Assembly (NCBI GenBank): GCA_022539475.1
Contig: VCMS01000067.1
Span: 124,001 to 188,000, forward strand
DNA length: 64,000 bases
Reading direction: 5' to 3'
Source of the DNA: Gracilaria domingensis
Lineage: Eukaryota; Rhodophyta; Florideophyceae; Gracilariales; Gracilariaceae
A model generated the notes under the pieces. It ran no database searches. It saw only the letters and a program-made list of their open reading frames with translations, and was not told the origin of the DNA. Both the position numbers and the translations under genes were made by a program. Shown here one piece after another: positions 55,482 through 64,000 of the stretch (position 1 is its first letter; the number at the start of each line of letters is the position of its first letter).

Positions 55482-55802
55482 CTAACCAACCTTTCGAAAA
55501 CCAGCTATGACATGAGCTGGGTTACTCGAGCCAAAGATGGCAGATCCTGCAACTGAAATGTTTGCACCGGCCTTCACTACTCCTTTCACAGTACTCAGTC
55601 CAATACCCCCCTCCACCTGTATCCCTATTCTTGGGTACAACTCCCTTGCATGTCGCACCTTATCAAGAATACCCTCCATAAACGCCTGTACTCCAAACCC
55701 TGGCTCCACCGTCATCAACAATAACATGTCTACAACTCCTTCCTTCATAAGTGCTTCTACGACCTTAATAGACGTACTCGGGCGCAACCCAACTCCATCC
55801 TT
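55482..55802 (-). pseudogene. Ribulose-phosphate 3-epimerase C-terminal fragment
   Basis: The C-terminal half of RPE is plain: LRPSTSIKVVEAL, LLLMTVEPGFGVQAFM, GGIGLSTVKGVV and ANISVAGSAIFGS. RPE interconverts ribulose-5-P and xylulose-5-P in the Calvin and pentose phosphate cycles. The N-terminal half of the barrel is absent: TAA stands at 55805-55803 just upstream and nothing similar follows. The catalytic Asp of the VDGGI motif reads Glu (VEGGI) and GFGGQ reads GFGVQ. It is probably a dead partial copy. A last exon of a longer gene cannot be excluded, but no upstream exon is visible before the plus-strand gene at 56200. Confidence 0.75.
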
Positions 55803-55805
55803 TTA

Positions 55806-56199
55806 ATTATGGCAATCCGAGTGAAGCTATAAAACCCGTTCACGTCATTTATGAAGCCAAAATGGCTCCTTTCATCCTGTATTCAAGCTTCCCGTAACTC
55901 GTACTTTACAACTACTTTACAACTCAGGTTCGAAATCGGTTTCATTCATTGTACACTTTCTACTCTTCCACCTACTTTTCATAAAACATCATCACACTTT
56001 GTGGCTTGTCGTCTCATACAAGCCCTATCATTCCTTCAGTACAATCACATATCATACATTTCGCTCACTTTCACAAAGTGAACCATGTTCCTGCTCTGCG
56101 CTTCCCAACCGTTTGTACTTAAGTATCACTCTTTACCTCAGCAGTTCTCCGCCCCATCTTCCATTTCTATCGTCACACAAAAACATTCGAACACTTGCA
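55806..56199. promoter_or_regulatory. Upstream region of the ketopantoate-reductase-like gene
   Basis: A/T-rich, with no frame of note; presumably the promoter and 5' UTR of the plus-strand gene beginning at 56200. Confidence 0.3.
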
Positions 56200-57102
56200 A
56201 TGAACTCCCAGTCCGACATGCCTCCGACTCCGCCTTTGAGTCCCAGATACTCTGACGTCCCTCAGGCCTCATCTCCCGCCCGAAGGACTCGAGCCGTTAT
56301 TGTTGGAAGGGGGCGTATAGGTACCATGCTGGCGAACGAAGAAGATACGGTCATTTCCGCACTCGAATTCTGCAGCATGGCTGCTACCTCTCATCTTTCT
56401 GATGTACCGATACTAGTTTGTGGAAGAACGAACACCCTGGAGACCGTAATTCAGGCTTGACCTTATTCGCTCAGAGAGAATCTCGTTTTCTTCCAGAATG
56501 GAGACATCATACCATTGCTTTCGAAGCTCGGTGTGGACAAATGTTCAAAAGTTGTCTTATACGTTGGTGTCCCCTCAAGAAACGCAGCTCCGCAGGATGG
56601 TGTCACTCCTCAAAGTCCGGATGGTCTCACTGTCGTAACAGGAAAGTGGGCCTCCAACGTTGCAGACAGGTTTAGGTCTATGGGTCTCACTTGCGGGGTT
56701 GTCGACGAAGATACATTTCTCGTAAGCTATTTTGAGAAGCTCGTGTGGCTATCAGCGTTCAACATAGTCGGGGCCTCAAGAGGTTTCATTCCTATGGACG
56801 TAGTCGCTACGGAGTGCAGTACGGTTGTGCTCACAATAATGAAAGAGCTGTTGAAGATAGTTTCGCTTAAGACAGGTACTACTTTCAACCTGGAAGAGAC
56901 CGTTGGGCGACTTCTTGCATATGGGAAAACTCTCGTTGGCTTCCCTACTTCTTTCTCCGACTTTCAGTTTAGGAACGCGTACTTCTACGACTTTTCCCGC
57001 CAAGAAAGAAACATTGTAGGCGGTGACTCCGCTCCTTTTCATACAAACTACGTCAACGTTGTTAAGGAAAAGTTATCCCCCTCCCCATTCCCCCAGCTTT
57101 GA
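56200..57102 (+). pseudogene. Ketopantoate-reductase-like (ApbA/PanE) Rossmann protein, one in-frame TGA
   Basis: 301 codons in one frame, interrupted only by TGA at 56458-56460. A nucleotide-binding GxGxxG is present (VIVGRGRIGTML, about residues 30-41), then VPILVCGRTNTLE, and after the stop LVFFQNGDIIPLL, typical of the NAD(P) domain of 6-phosphogluconate-dehydrogenase-fold reductases that act on small oxo-acids. The second half (FLVSYFEKLVWLSAFNIVGA) matches the Lys-containing helix region of the ApbA C-terminal domain. Total length is close to that of the family. No intron of plausible size removes the stop. The true substrate is unknown; plant and algal relatives are uncharacterised. 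Confidence 0.65.
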
Positions 57103-57160
57103 GGTTAGAAAACATGACTTTCGGTGTTGTAAACCTTTTAGAGATAGTTAAACATAAAAG

Positions 57161-58279
57161 TTACTTTATCGAAATGACCTGTTCCCTAACTTCACGTACA
57201 ATGGACTGTCGAAGTGAAAACCGGAAGTTATCCACAATTTCGCAACTTTTATCGCCGGGATAGATAACAAACGCATCCATCTTCTGCAACAGGTCTCCAA
57301 TAGCAGAATCCACTTCTTCTCTCCACTGCCACAGTTTGTTGTACACGAAATTGGAATTGAGGTTCACCTTTGGTACCTTCTGACGAATTCGTCTGTACGT
57401 CTTGCTCCGAGTAGGTGTCCCTTGTGTTCCAGACCGCTCGCCAGAAACACTTGAACGTGCCATTCTTGCGGACAGAAGCACAACGTCATCGTCCTGCTGC
57501 TCCGCAGTTTCTGGTGCAGTTTGGGGTACAGATGGACCAGCTCCTTGTGCGGATTGCGCATCCGCGTCTGGAAGGGGACCTTTTATGATCTCATCTTCCT
57601 CCTCTTGCACAGCCGTCCCCTGCTGAACCGTCTGTTTCGACGCAGAAGATCCCCTTGTGTCGACGGTTTGATTCATCGCAGGAGAAGCCCTTTTCGACGC
57701 AGTGGGCTTCGTAACGGAGGTAGACTTTGTTTGACCTGTCCGCTTCGTAGCTGGGGATGCTCTCGTCTTCATAGACCGCTTCGTAACAGACGACGGACCT
57801 GCCCGTGGAGGTGCTACTGATGCGCTACCTCTCGGTGTTGATGAACTTCGAATTGGCTCCGTGCGGCTTGTCGGCGTCATCACCTCACTCATAGCGCTCA
57901 CCGTTCCTCGCTTGGACGCCGGAATGCTGGCTGCCACCGGTTCCATCATTTTCCCATCCCAAGGAGCCGCCGTCCGGAGATCCTGGATATATTGTGGAAG
58001 ATCCAGGCCCTCCGCCCGGTAAGGGTGGAACGTCTGACCGCTTCGAATGATGAGAATATTATGAACCATCACAAGACCTGGGTCCAATTGCTTCCCGAGC
58101 AACTCGCGGCGTAGAACACTTCCAATTCCATGCAAAAACGCTTACCCCACTATCACCTTTCCTTCATCCTCAATATCCATCTGCAGAGAAACCCGCATTC
58201 CACCTTGCAATAATCGAGTGCTCCGCCGAGTGCGAGGAGTCACGCTTTGCGTACGCTTTCGAACACGAGTTGGCTTCAT
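57161..58279 (-). pseudogene. Unknown nuclear-type protein, one in-frame TAA
   Basis: 373 codons from ATG 58279 to 57161, interrupted once by TAA at 58144-58142. The N-terminus is very basic (MKPTRVRKRTQSVTPRTRRS). The middle is Ser/Thr/Pro/Lys-rich and disordered, with repeated TKRxSxxTK-like phrases. Two acidic-hydrophobic patches (EEEDEIIKGP and DDDVVLLSA) look like SUMO-interaction motifs. The last 80 residues (LNSNFVYNKLWQWREEVDSA...) are predicted helical. No family recognised. A GTAAGT donor at 58373 and a TAG acceptor at 58289 lie just upstream, so an additional 5' exon is possible. It may be part of the same transposon gene set as the frames at 59.2-62.3 kb, all on this strand. Confidence 0.5.
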
Positions 58280-58633
58280 GTTGAACAGCTATTGCAGTGA
58301 AAGGTGTATATCAACAATAGGTTCGCTCTGGACGATACAAGAACGGATGCGAGCCTTTTAAATGGCGACTTACGCTGGGCACCCCCGCTTTCGGCAGCTC
58401 CTCCCAGCGCACTGCCAGTCTCGTCCGTGTCCTGTCCGTGGCCGCTCGCACGCTGATTGTACGCTTTAGAGTCGTGGAGTTCGCGCAATGATGACTCACG
58501 CGAGCAATGGTCGCGCTCTCTAATCATGCTCTTCAAATGCTTTGCATAGTAGTCAAGAGAACACTCATTTACTTCCATGTACAGCCTACTCCCGCGAATA
58601 CACGTGGACAGCGGCGCCAACGTACCGGCGGCC

Positions 58634-59356
58634 GGGTGTAGCGAAATCACTGCGAGGCGGCCTGTTTTGGGAGGTCCCGGGAAGGCGCCGAAATGTGGCC
58701 AAAACGTGCCCGCGAGCGGGGAGGGGTCGGTCGTGTTAGGGTACCTACCCTAACACGACCGGACCCCCCCGCCCGCGGGCATAAAATCGCACATTTTTCA
58801 AAAAATCGTCCAAAACGTGCCCGCGGGCGGGGGGGTCCGGTCGTGTTAGGGTAGCTACCCTAACACGACCGACCCCCCGCGCCCGCGGGCATAAAATCGC
58901 ACATTTTTCAAAAAATCGTCCAAAACGTGCCCGCGGGCATAAAATCGCACATTTTTCAAAAAGTCGTCCAAAACGTGCCAGCGGGCGGGGGGGTCCGGTC
59001 GTGTTAGGGTAGCTACCCTAACACGACCGACCCCCCCCCGCCCGCGGGCATAAAATCGCACATTTTTCAAAAAATCGTCCAAAACGTGCCCGCGGGCGGG
59101 GGGGTCCGGTCGTGTTAGGGTAGCTACCCTAACACGACCGACCCCCCTCCGCCCGCGGGCATAATATCGCACATTTTTCAAAACATCGCCCAAAACGTGC
59201 CCGCGGGCGGGGGGGTCCGGTCGTGGTAGGGTAGCTACCCTAACACGACCGACCCCCTCCGCCCGCGGGCACGTTCTGGCCACATTTTGGCACCCTCCGG
59301 AGACCTTCGAAAGCACTCCTCCCGGCTCTTCTGGCAGTGATTTCGCTGCACACGCC
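58634..59356. mobile_element. Foldback/MITE element with five palindrome units
   Basis: The ends are long inverted repeats: left GTGTAGCGAAATCACTGC at about 58636, right its complement ending at about 59356, with further paired blocks inside (AAATGTGGCCAAAACGTGCCCG). Between them are five palindromes of 32 bp starting at 58729, 58839, 58997, 59108 and 59219; half-site GGTCGTGTTAGGGTAG. Spacing is 110, 158, 111 and 111 bp. Each spacer has a second inverted pair of GGGCGGGGGGGTCC type and an A/T-rich centre. The element encodes nothing. It interrupts the minus-strand frame that begins at 59854. Non-autonomous foldback transposon is the best description. Confidence 0.8.
58729..59250. repeat. Tandem array of 110-bp doubly palindromic units
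   Basis: Units 2, 3 and 4 carry perfect 32-bp palindromes; unit 1 differs in the centre (GTACCTAC) and unit 5 has one mismatch (TCGTGGTAGG). The centre TTAGGGTAGCTACCCTAA resembles two telomere-like repeats head to head. The extra 47 bp between units 2 and 3 is a partial unit duplication. Confidence 0.85.
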
Positions 59357-59854
59357 GTGCACACATATCAAACTAGAGAAAACTAGCGCTTCACACCCAC
59401 TTGATCCGCGACTTTTAGCAGAATACGCGACCTTTGCAGTAGCTCCGAATCGCGACGTGGCCGACATCAGAGCGACTACCTGGGCAACCCAAGTCTCTGA
59501 ATCTTCTCCGCTTACAAATACAGTGGAAAACTTTGGCTTTCTACTGGGACCAAATGCTGGAGAAGCGAAGACACGTTGGATGATGGGGTATTTGGGTCGT
59601 CCAAGCTTAAGTGCCTTAGAAGACGAATCGAAGTGTTCAAGAGTCGGAACGAAACCGCCTTTCACGAGGGCCGAATTCACCAGAGTTATCCTTGTCTTTT
59701 CTGGGAAGTATGTAATAGAGTGCTCATCCAGTGTTTCTTTCACGAGACTGAGGAAAGGAGGAAGGGCCTGTTCACCAATTTGATCAAGAATCGACCTTGT
59801 GTCCGTACTTGAGAACATCTCTCTAACAGCAGTCCATGTTTTTGAACTGGACAT
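59340..59854 (-). pseudogene. Unknown protein downstream of the Plavaka-like transposase, cut by the foldback element
   Basis: ATG 59854 starts only 27 bp after the end of the transposase on the same strand. About 170 residues are readable (MSSSKTWTAVREMFSSTDTR ... ALVFSSLICVHGV) before the foldback element's terminal repeat begins near 59356; beyond that the frame is only repeat translation. I recognise no domain. Close spacing and shared orientation suggest it is a second gene of the transposon. Frames on the far side of the insertion (58279-58620) could be its continuation, but the reading frames do not join cleanly. Confidence 0.45.
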
Positions 59855-59881
59855 ACTTGAAACACAATGTTGAAGAGCTCG

Positions 59882-62266
59882 TCAAGTGAAAGAACGCCCT
59901 CTCATTGCAAACCGAGGAAGCTGTGTGGAAGTTCCTGGTAAACCTGGATTACGCTGGTAAAGAGTATCGCCATTCCATTGCTTTCTAACATGTCCGTGCT
60001 CAATGGAGCGAATAGTCTCCTCCACAGCCGTTGCTGTTCTTCTGGACGTCTTTTTGTAGTGTCTCTTAAATAGCAGGTGTGCATGTTCGTATATGCCTGC
60101 GTCGTAGTACTTGATACTTCCCAGACGGCGAATATCGTCCACGAGATGATCGAGAAGATGAAACTTCAGAGTTCCCAGTCTGGAAGGATGAAAATCCGCC
60201 AGAGTCTTTGTTGCGGAACGCTTGAGGGCTTCAATCTCCAAACTAAGACACAGGAGAGAGCTTTCAGTCCAATACGGGTCACGATTGTACCTGAATAAGG
60301 TCGAGAGCATGTCCGAGTACTGAGAGAAAACGGTTGTGATTGGGGCAACGTCCTGTTCTCCACAGCATATGTCAAAGAATGCTCCTATGAAGGGAAAGAC
60401 CATGTCAAGTGCTTTGTAGTTTTTGGCCTCCAGCATTCCACGGAGACCGTCTTTCGTGAAGATACTATTCAAAGATTTGCCTTTCTCCTGCGTGGAGAAA
60501 TCGATATGTAAACCTTTGGCAGGAGAATCGCGTTCTATGGCAGCTAGAATTGCGTTTGCATGGTTGAGGAGTTGGGTGCGTATCGTTCGAAATGAACGCG
60601 ATGCAGATGTTCCTATTGTGGTGCACAGGGTGTCTGACTGCAGTCTCTCGATTGTGGCCGTTTTTATCAGCTTTGAGATGCCGAGATGCAAGTTGTGTAA
60701 TGGTTCGAATGAGAACAGACTGTATGGAGACAATCCCGGGATCATTCCAAGGCTTACGGAAGTTTCGAGGAACGAAGGAATGAGAGATATGGAATTTGAA
60801 TGCATCAGAGTATCCTTTTGAGATCTCCTCTCCCTCGCACGACGAGGACGTCTTTCCGCCTCGTCTTTTTGTGCATGTTGCAAGATAGCTGTGTATGTCT
60901 TTCGGATGCTTTTCGTGTGCTTTTGAGAACGTCCGATGAATGAGGTGGGAATAGGACTGCATAAAGATGAGCGAGGGCCTTTGCATCTATGACACGGGCT
61001 TTCCGTTTTGGTCCCATGAAGAATGGACAGAATGTCCTTAGCCTCATGAATATCCGCACAATAACTTGCAAGCAGAGAATGGCACACTCGACTTAGTTTG
61101 TCTTCGCCGATGAACTGAAAACCTTTCTGCGTGAGATTTAGAATGGGCTCCAGGACTTGACGAAGAGATTCTTGAAGGATTTGCATCCTGGACTAGCGTA
61201 GAGACTTGCTAGAAACGAATGGCATTGCGTCTGCTTCAGATGCGGAAACCTCGATCAGTGTGGTAGGGAAGTATGCCACTACTGTGAGGTCATCACGGAT
61301 ACACTTACGGCGAAGCTCAGCGGAGAAGTTGAGAAATATGAGATGAAGAGGATAGGCGGTAACCGATGTTTGCTTTAGAGTTGTTGAAGACTTATCGGTG
61401 TATACCTGCAGAAGCCCTACGAAAGATTCACTGTAACTTATTTCTTGGGAGTACCACACTATTCTACTATCCAAAGAGCTCATGACCATTTCCTCAAGTT
61501 CTGAGGTGGCGTCTCTTGCGAGAGAGCCGGACATGGGGTGAGATATTTTCGTGGAGTGGGTCTGAGGTATAGGGTGGAAGAATGTGTTTTCGTTGTTAGC
61601 CCACTGGAGCTGTTTCACGAGTGTCTGAACGGGGTCTCTCGTGTAGAGGGTGGCGCTGAACTTACATCCTTCTGGCGAGACAGTTCTGCGATTGAAACCG
61701 TCCTTTGAGGCGTATCGTTCGAAAATGGCGTTCTTCAGTTCTGTACAGCGCTTGGAACTTGTTATGGTCTCGTTGAATCGCTTTTGCGAGAATCGCGGGT
61801 CCCGAAGTAGCCCAATTAGCTCGTACGCCTCACGATGAGCAAGGTTGGAAGCTACTGAAGCCAGACAAACCGTGAGATAATCCATATGCAAATCACCGAG
61901 GGCCTCCTCAGAAGGTACTGGGCGGGAAGTGCTTCCGTGTTCTCGCTCTAATGACGCGGGACCCGAGGAAGGAGAAACACAATGCGAATTGTCCGGAATG
62001 GGAGGGGCGCACGGAGTGGGGTCGACGATGTCCTCGGACACCGGAGGCTCGGGAAGGCGACAAGGGGCAGTGACCGTTTCGGAAGATGCGTGCGCGGGCG
62101 CGGAAAGCTTGAGACGCTTGCTTCTCCGAATGGGCCGGCTATTGTCGTCTTCCAGCGCTGCTTTCAGACGAAACGGGCAATGGTTGACATGCTGTTGAAG
62201 AGATAAGACTCCTCGGCGAGTAACGAAGGGGCACCCACGCTTCTTATGTGTACAGTAGTAGACCAT
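59882..62266 (-). pseudogene. Plavaka/CACTA-like transposase with one in-frame TAG
   Basis: 795 codons in a single frame from ATG 62266 to 59882, interrupted only by TAG at 61195-61193. An N-terminal C2H2-like finger (YYCTHKKRGCPF ... HVNHC), a Ser/Pro-rich linker, then a core with YTDKSSTTLKQTSV and AYPLHLIFLNFS, which corresponds to the D-x-T and 'P..L...N' region of Plavaka-type transposases. The second half has CADIHEAKDIL with CHRC, FEPLHNLHLGISK and a C-terminal block IRRLGSIKYYDAGIYEHAHL with HYKKTSRR, again in Plavaka order. The upstream ORF limit at 62350 is a TTG. Family assignment is by motif order and is tentative within the CACTA superfamily. Confidence 0.65.
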
Positions 62267-62630
62267 GGGAAGAAGAAATGAACGAGAAAAGACGACAAAG
62301 ACTGCAAGGGAAGGGCGTCCGAAGGGATAAGGAGGTCGAGCGACAGTCAATATCGACGTCTTGCTCAGAACGGAGAATATATTTTGAGTTTAAATCACGT
62401 GCTTTCATTCAAAAAGGAACGTAGGTACACGTCGACCTCAAAACAAGGGTGTACTTCTCGTATTATCTACCACTGGTTATAAACCTGTGGTTTCCCAACG
62501 TTGTACGCTGTACACTTGTCCAATCTCGCACAGAAAAATAAATCTCTTCCCTCCGCCGCCGCCCCCGCCCGTCCGACGTCCGACCTTTTGTTACCGTCGT
62601 GATCCGTGCCATCCTCGCGTTCTACTCCGC

Positions 62631-62696
62631 TCCGTCGTACTTTTTTCCGCCCTCGCACTCGCTACGAAGTGCGAGGGCGGAAAAAAGTACGACGGA
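62631..62696. repeat. Perfect hairpin, 29-bp arms, 8-base loop
   Basis: Arms 62631-62659 and 62668-62696 are fully complementary (outer end TCCGTCGTAC, inner end CCTCGCACT); loop CGCTACGA. Confidence 0.95.
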
Positions 62697-62957
62697 TTAC
62701 GAAGTAGCGTGCTGAGAATGGATTCCATTAAGTGGACATGAAGCGTACCTCATTCTCTTTCTCCGCCCTCGTCGGACGCCTCCATAAAGCGGACAGCATC
62801 CGTATCTCACGGATGTATTCCGTGCAGTCTTTCCGTGCAGTCTTTTCGTACGTGCTTCCATTTCCTTCTACGTATCTTTGTTCTAAACTATCCAATCCTC
62901 ACCACGTCTCTTCGCGCTCTGCGACATGTAAACGGCAGGAAAAAGGCTTTGGGTTAC

Positions 62958-63479
62958 TTTTGCGAGTTACTAGTTCCCTCAACTTTTCTAGCGCAACGTT
63001 TCTGTTTTGCTCTATCAATGGTACGTTCTATCCCATTTCAACTGTATCCAACGGAGCATTGACTAACTTATGGATACTTTCTGCTTGCGTATACAGGTAA
63101 ACGACCAATTTCATTTCGTCTCTCAAGATCGATCTCTGGCTGTTCGGGATAGGCGATTCTGGTACTTGGTTGGGACATAGGCTGCTCTCTCGTTTATCGC
63201 ATCTTGCGGTATGTTTGCTGCATGGGCATTCTTGGTGTCCTTGCTTGTGAGTTCTCGCTTCGAAACCTTTCGCGCTTTACGATGATGGTGGGCTGGTAAT
63301 CTAACCGATCCCTTTCCTTCTTCTTTTTCATTTTGCGAGTTACTAGGTCCCTCGACTTTTCTAGCGCAACGTTTCTGTTTTGCTTTATCAATGGTACGTT
63401 CCATCGCATTTCAAATGTATCTAACGGATCATTGACTAACTTATGGATACTTTCTGCTTGCGTATACAGGTAAATGACT
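62958..63479. repeat. Direct repeat of about 150 bp
   Basis: 62958-63112 and 63331-63479 are close copies (both start TTTTGCGAGTTACTAG and end GCGTATACAGGTAAA) with scattered single-base differences. They are about 375 bp apart, start to start. Confidence 0.9.
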
Positions 63480-63515
63480 TTTTATGCGGACGTAGCTCAC
63501 GGGTTGCAGGTGCAG

Positions 63516-63567
63516 GTTCCTCAAGTAGGGAACCATGCATCTGGGCATGGTTCCCTACATGAGGAAC
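63516..63567. repeat. Near-perfect hairpin, 23-bp arms, 6-base loop
   Basis: Arms 63516-63538 and 63545-63567 pair except for one A-A mismatch (63524 with 63559); inner ends AACCATGC and GCATGGTT. Confidence 0.95.
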
Positions 63568-63569
63568 GG

Positions 63570-63600
63570 AGAGGATGAGGCACTTCGCGCCTCATCCTCT
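63570..63600. repeat. Perfect hairpin, 12-bp arms, 7-base loop
   Basis: AGAGGATGAGGC at 63570-63581 pairs with 63589-63600; loop ACTTCGC. Confidence 0.95.
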
Positions 63601-63647
63601 TGGAGTGCGTATTTGTTCTACCGATACAGCCGATGGTGGACGTGCAG

Positions 63648-63667
63648 TCTGCGGCATCTGCCGCAGA
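63648..63667. repeat. Perfect hairpin, 9-bp arms, 2-base loop
   Basis: TCTGCGGCA at 63648-63656 pairs with TGCCGCAGA at 63659-63667. Confidence 0.9.
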
Positions 63668-64000
63668 TTGCGCCTACACCCGCTCCATCATGGGGATATG
63701 GTACATGTAATACAGCGAAGTAGTGGTTAGCAAAAGCGGTCGATAGAAGAATAGATACGAATAAAACGGTATGATTTCATAATGGGCATCATCTGTACTA
63801 GCACTAGTATTCCATGCGTTGCAGGGTATCATTCCGCAGAAGGTATCGTGTAATGTGCACCTTAATGGAAACTGAACCTAGACTTCGCGAAATACATTTC
63901 AGGTAGCCCTCGACTAAAGAACTAGCACGAGTGGAAAACCCACCAGTATTTACTGCACAGCGATTCTGGACGACCCAAGCAATTATCTCCAAATTTTGAA

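Larger units (their letters stand above)
62267..64000. other. Non-coding right end with hairpins and a direct repeat
   Basis: No frame in this 1.7 kb has a recognisable product. It contains four near-perfect hairpins and a 150-bp direct repeat (listed separately). The region just before 62400 should hold the transposase promoter and perhaps the left terminus of its transposon. Confidence 0.5.

Noticed and set aside
58729-59250. CRISPR-like array (regular repeats and spacers)
   Set aside because: The spacers are as similar to each other as the repeats, the units are palindromic, the DNA is eukaryotic and there are no cas genes; it is a satellite inside a foldback element.
58855-59364. 169-residue ORF with repeated RVRVATLTRPDPPARG units
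   Set aside because: It is a translation of the non-coding tandem palindrome array; the unit length only happens to keep the frame.
43958-61195. Recoding of TGA, TAG or TAA as sense codons
   Set aside because: TGA ends intact genes such as the dynamin and the glycosyltransferase, and TAG and TAA end others (UPL, TRM10, KIN17), so all three work as stops here.

Overview
The window is nuclear DNA of an intron-poor, transposon-rich eukaryote. Most host genes are single long ORFs (one exon of 7.86 kb). The few introns I can place are short, lie near the 5' end or inside a very small gene, and have GT..AG borders. An animal-type chondroitin-like glycosyltransferase, a bacterial-type organellar Ile-tRNA synthetase, a plant/archaeal-type isopentenyl phosphate kinase and compact genes beside decayed LTR elements together fit a florideophyte red alga such as Chondrus. 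This is inference; no marker gene in the window fixes the species.

Layout. 1-2.9 kb: a decayed Ty3/gypsy pol with a C-terminal chromodomain. 4.4-36.1 kb: a gene island. It holds TRM10 (tRNA m1G9/m1A9 methyltransferase), an RCC1-repeat protein, a giant UPL1/HUWE1-type protein without its HECT domain, a membrane-anchored neutral-ceramidase-like enzyme, mitochondrial ATP synthase epsilon, organellar IleRS, KIN17, a CSGalNAcT-like glycosyltransferase, a dynamin-family GTPase, a DDX21/RH7-type DEAD-box helicase, a bZIP factor and isopentenyl phosphate kinase. Genes are mostly divergent or convergent pairs with 0.2-1.4 kb gaps. From the 3' half of the helicase to the kinase (about 33.4-36.3 kb) base composition rises sharply to very GC-rich DNA full of CGG/GCC repeats.

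36.4-55.5 kb: transposon territory. One LTR family (about 970 bp, TGT..ACA ends) occurs four times, twice reversed; its most complete copy is followed by a tRNA primer-binding site and the start of a gag-like ORF. A Ty1/copia pol with two frameshifts is joined to a gypsy RNase H fragment. Two PIF/Harbinger elements are present: one nearly intact except for a single TGA, the other badly decayed.

55.5-64 kb: a broken ribulose-phosphate epimerase fragment, a ketopantoate-reductase-like gene with one in-frame TGA, an unknown nuclear-type protein with one in-frame TAA, a foldback element made of telomere-like palindromes, and a Plavaka/CACTA-like transposase with one in-frame TAG. The last 1.4 kb carries a series of near-perfect short-loop hairpins and a 150-bp direct repeat.

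Links between genes. Several host genes serve organelles (IleRS, ATP synthase epsilon, perhaps the RCC1 protein). Others handle RNA or chromatin (TRM10, KIN17, helicase, bZIP). The glycosyltransferase, ceramidase-like protein and dynamin act at membranes. They are not an operon-like pathway. The most unusual material is the HECT-less UPL, the GC-rich island, the palindromic foldback element, the hairpin cluster and the repeated pattern of ORFs broken by exactly one stop codon.
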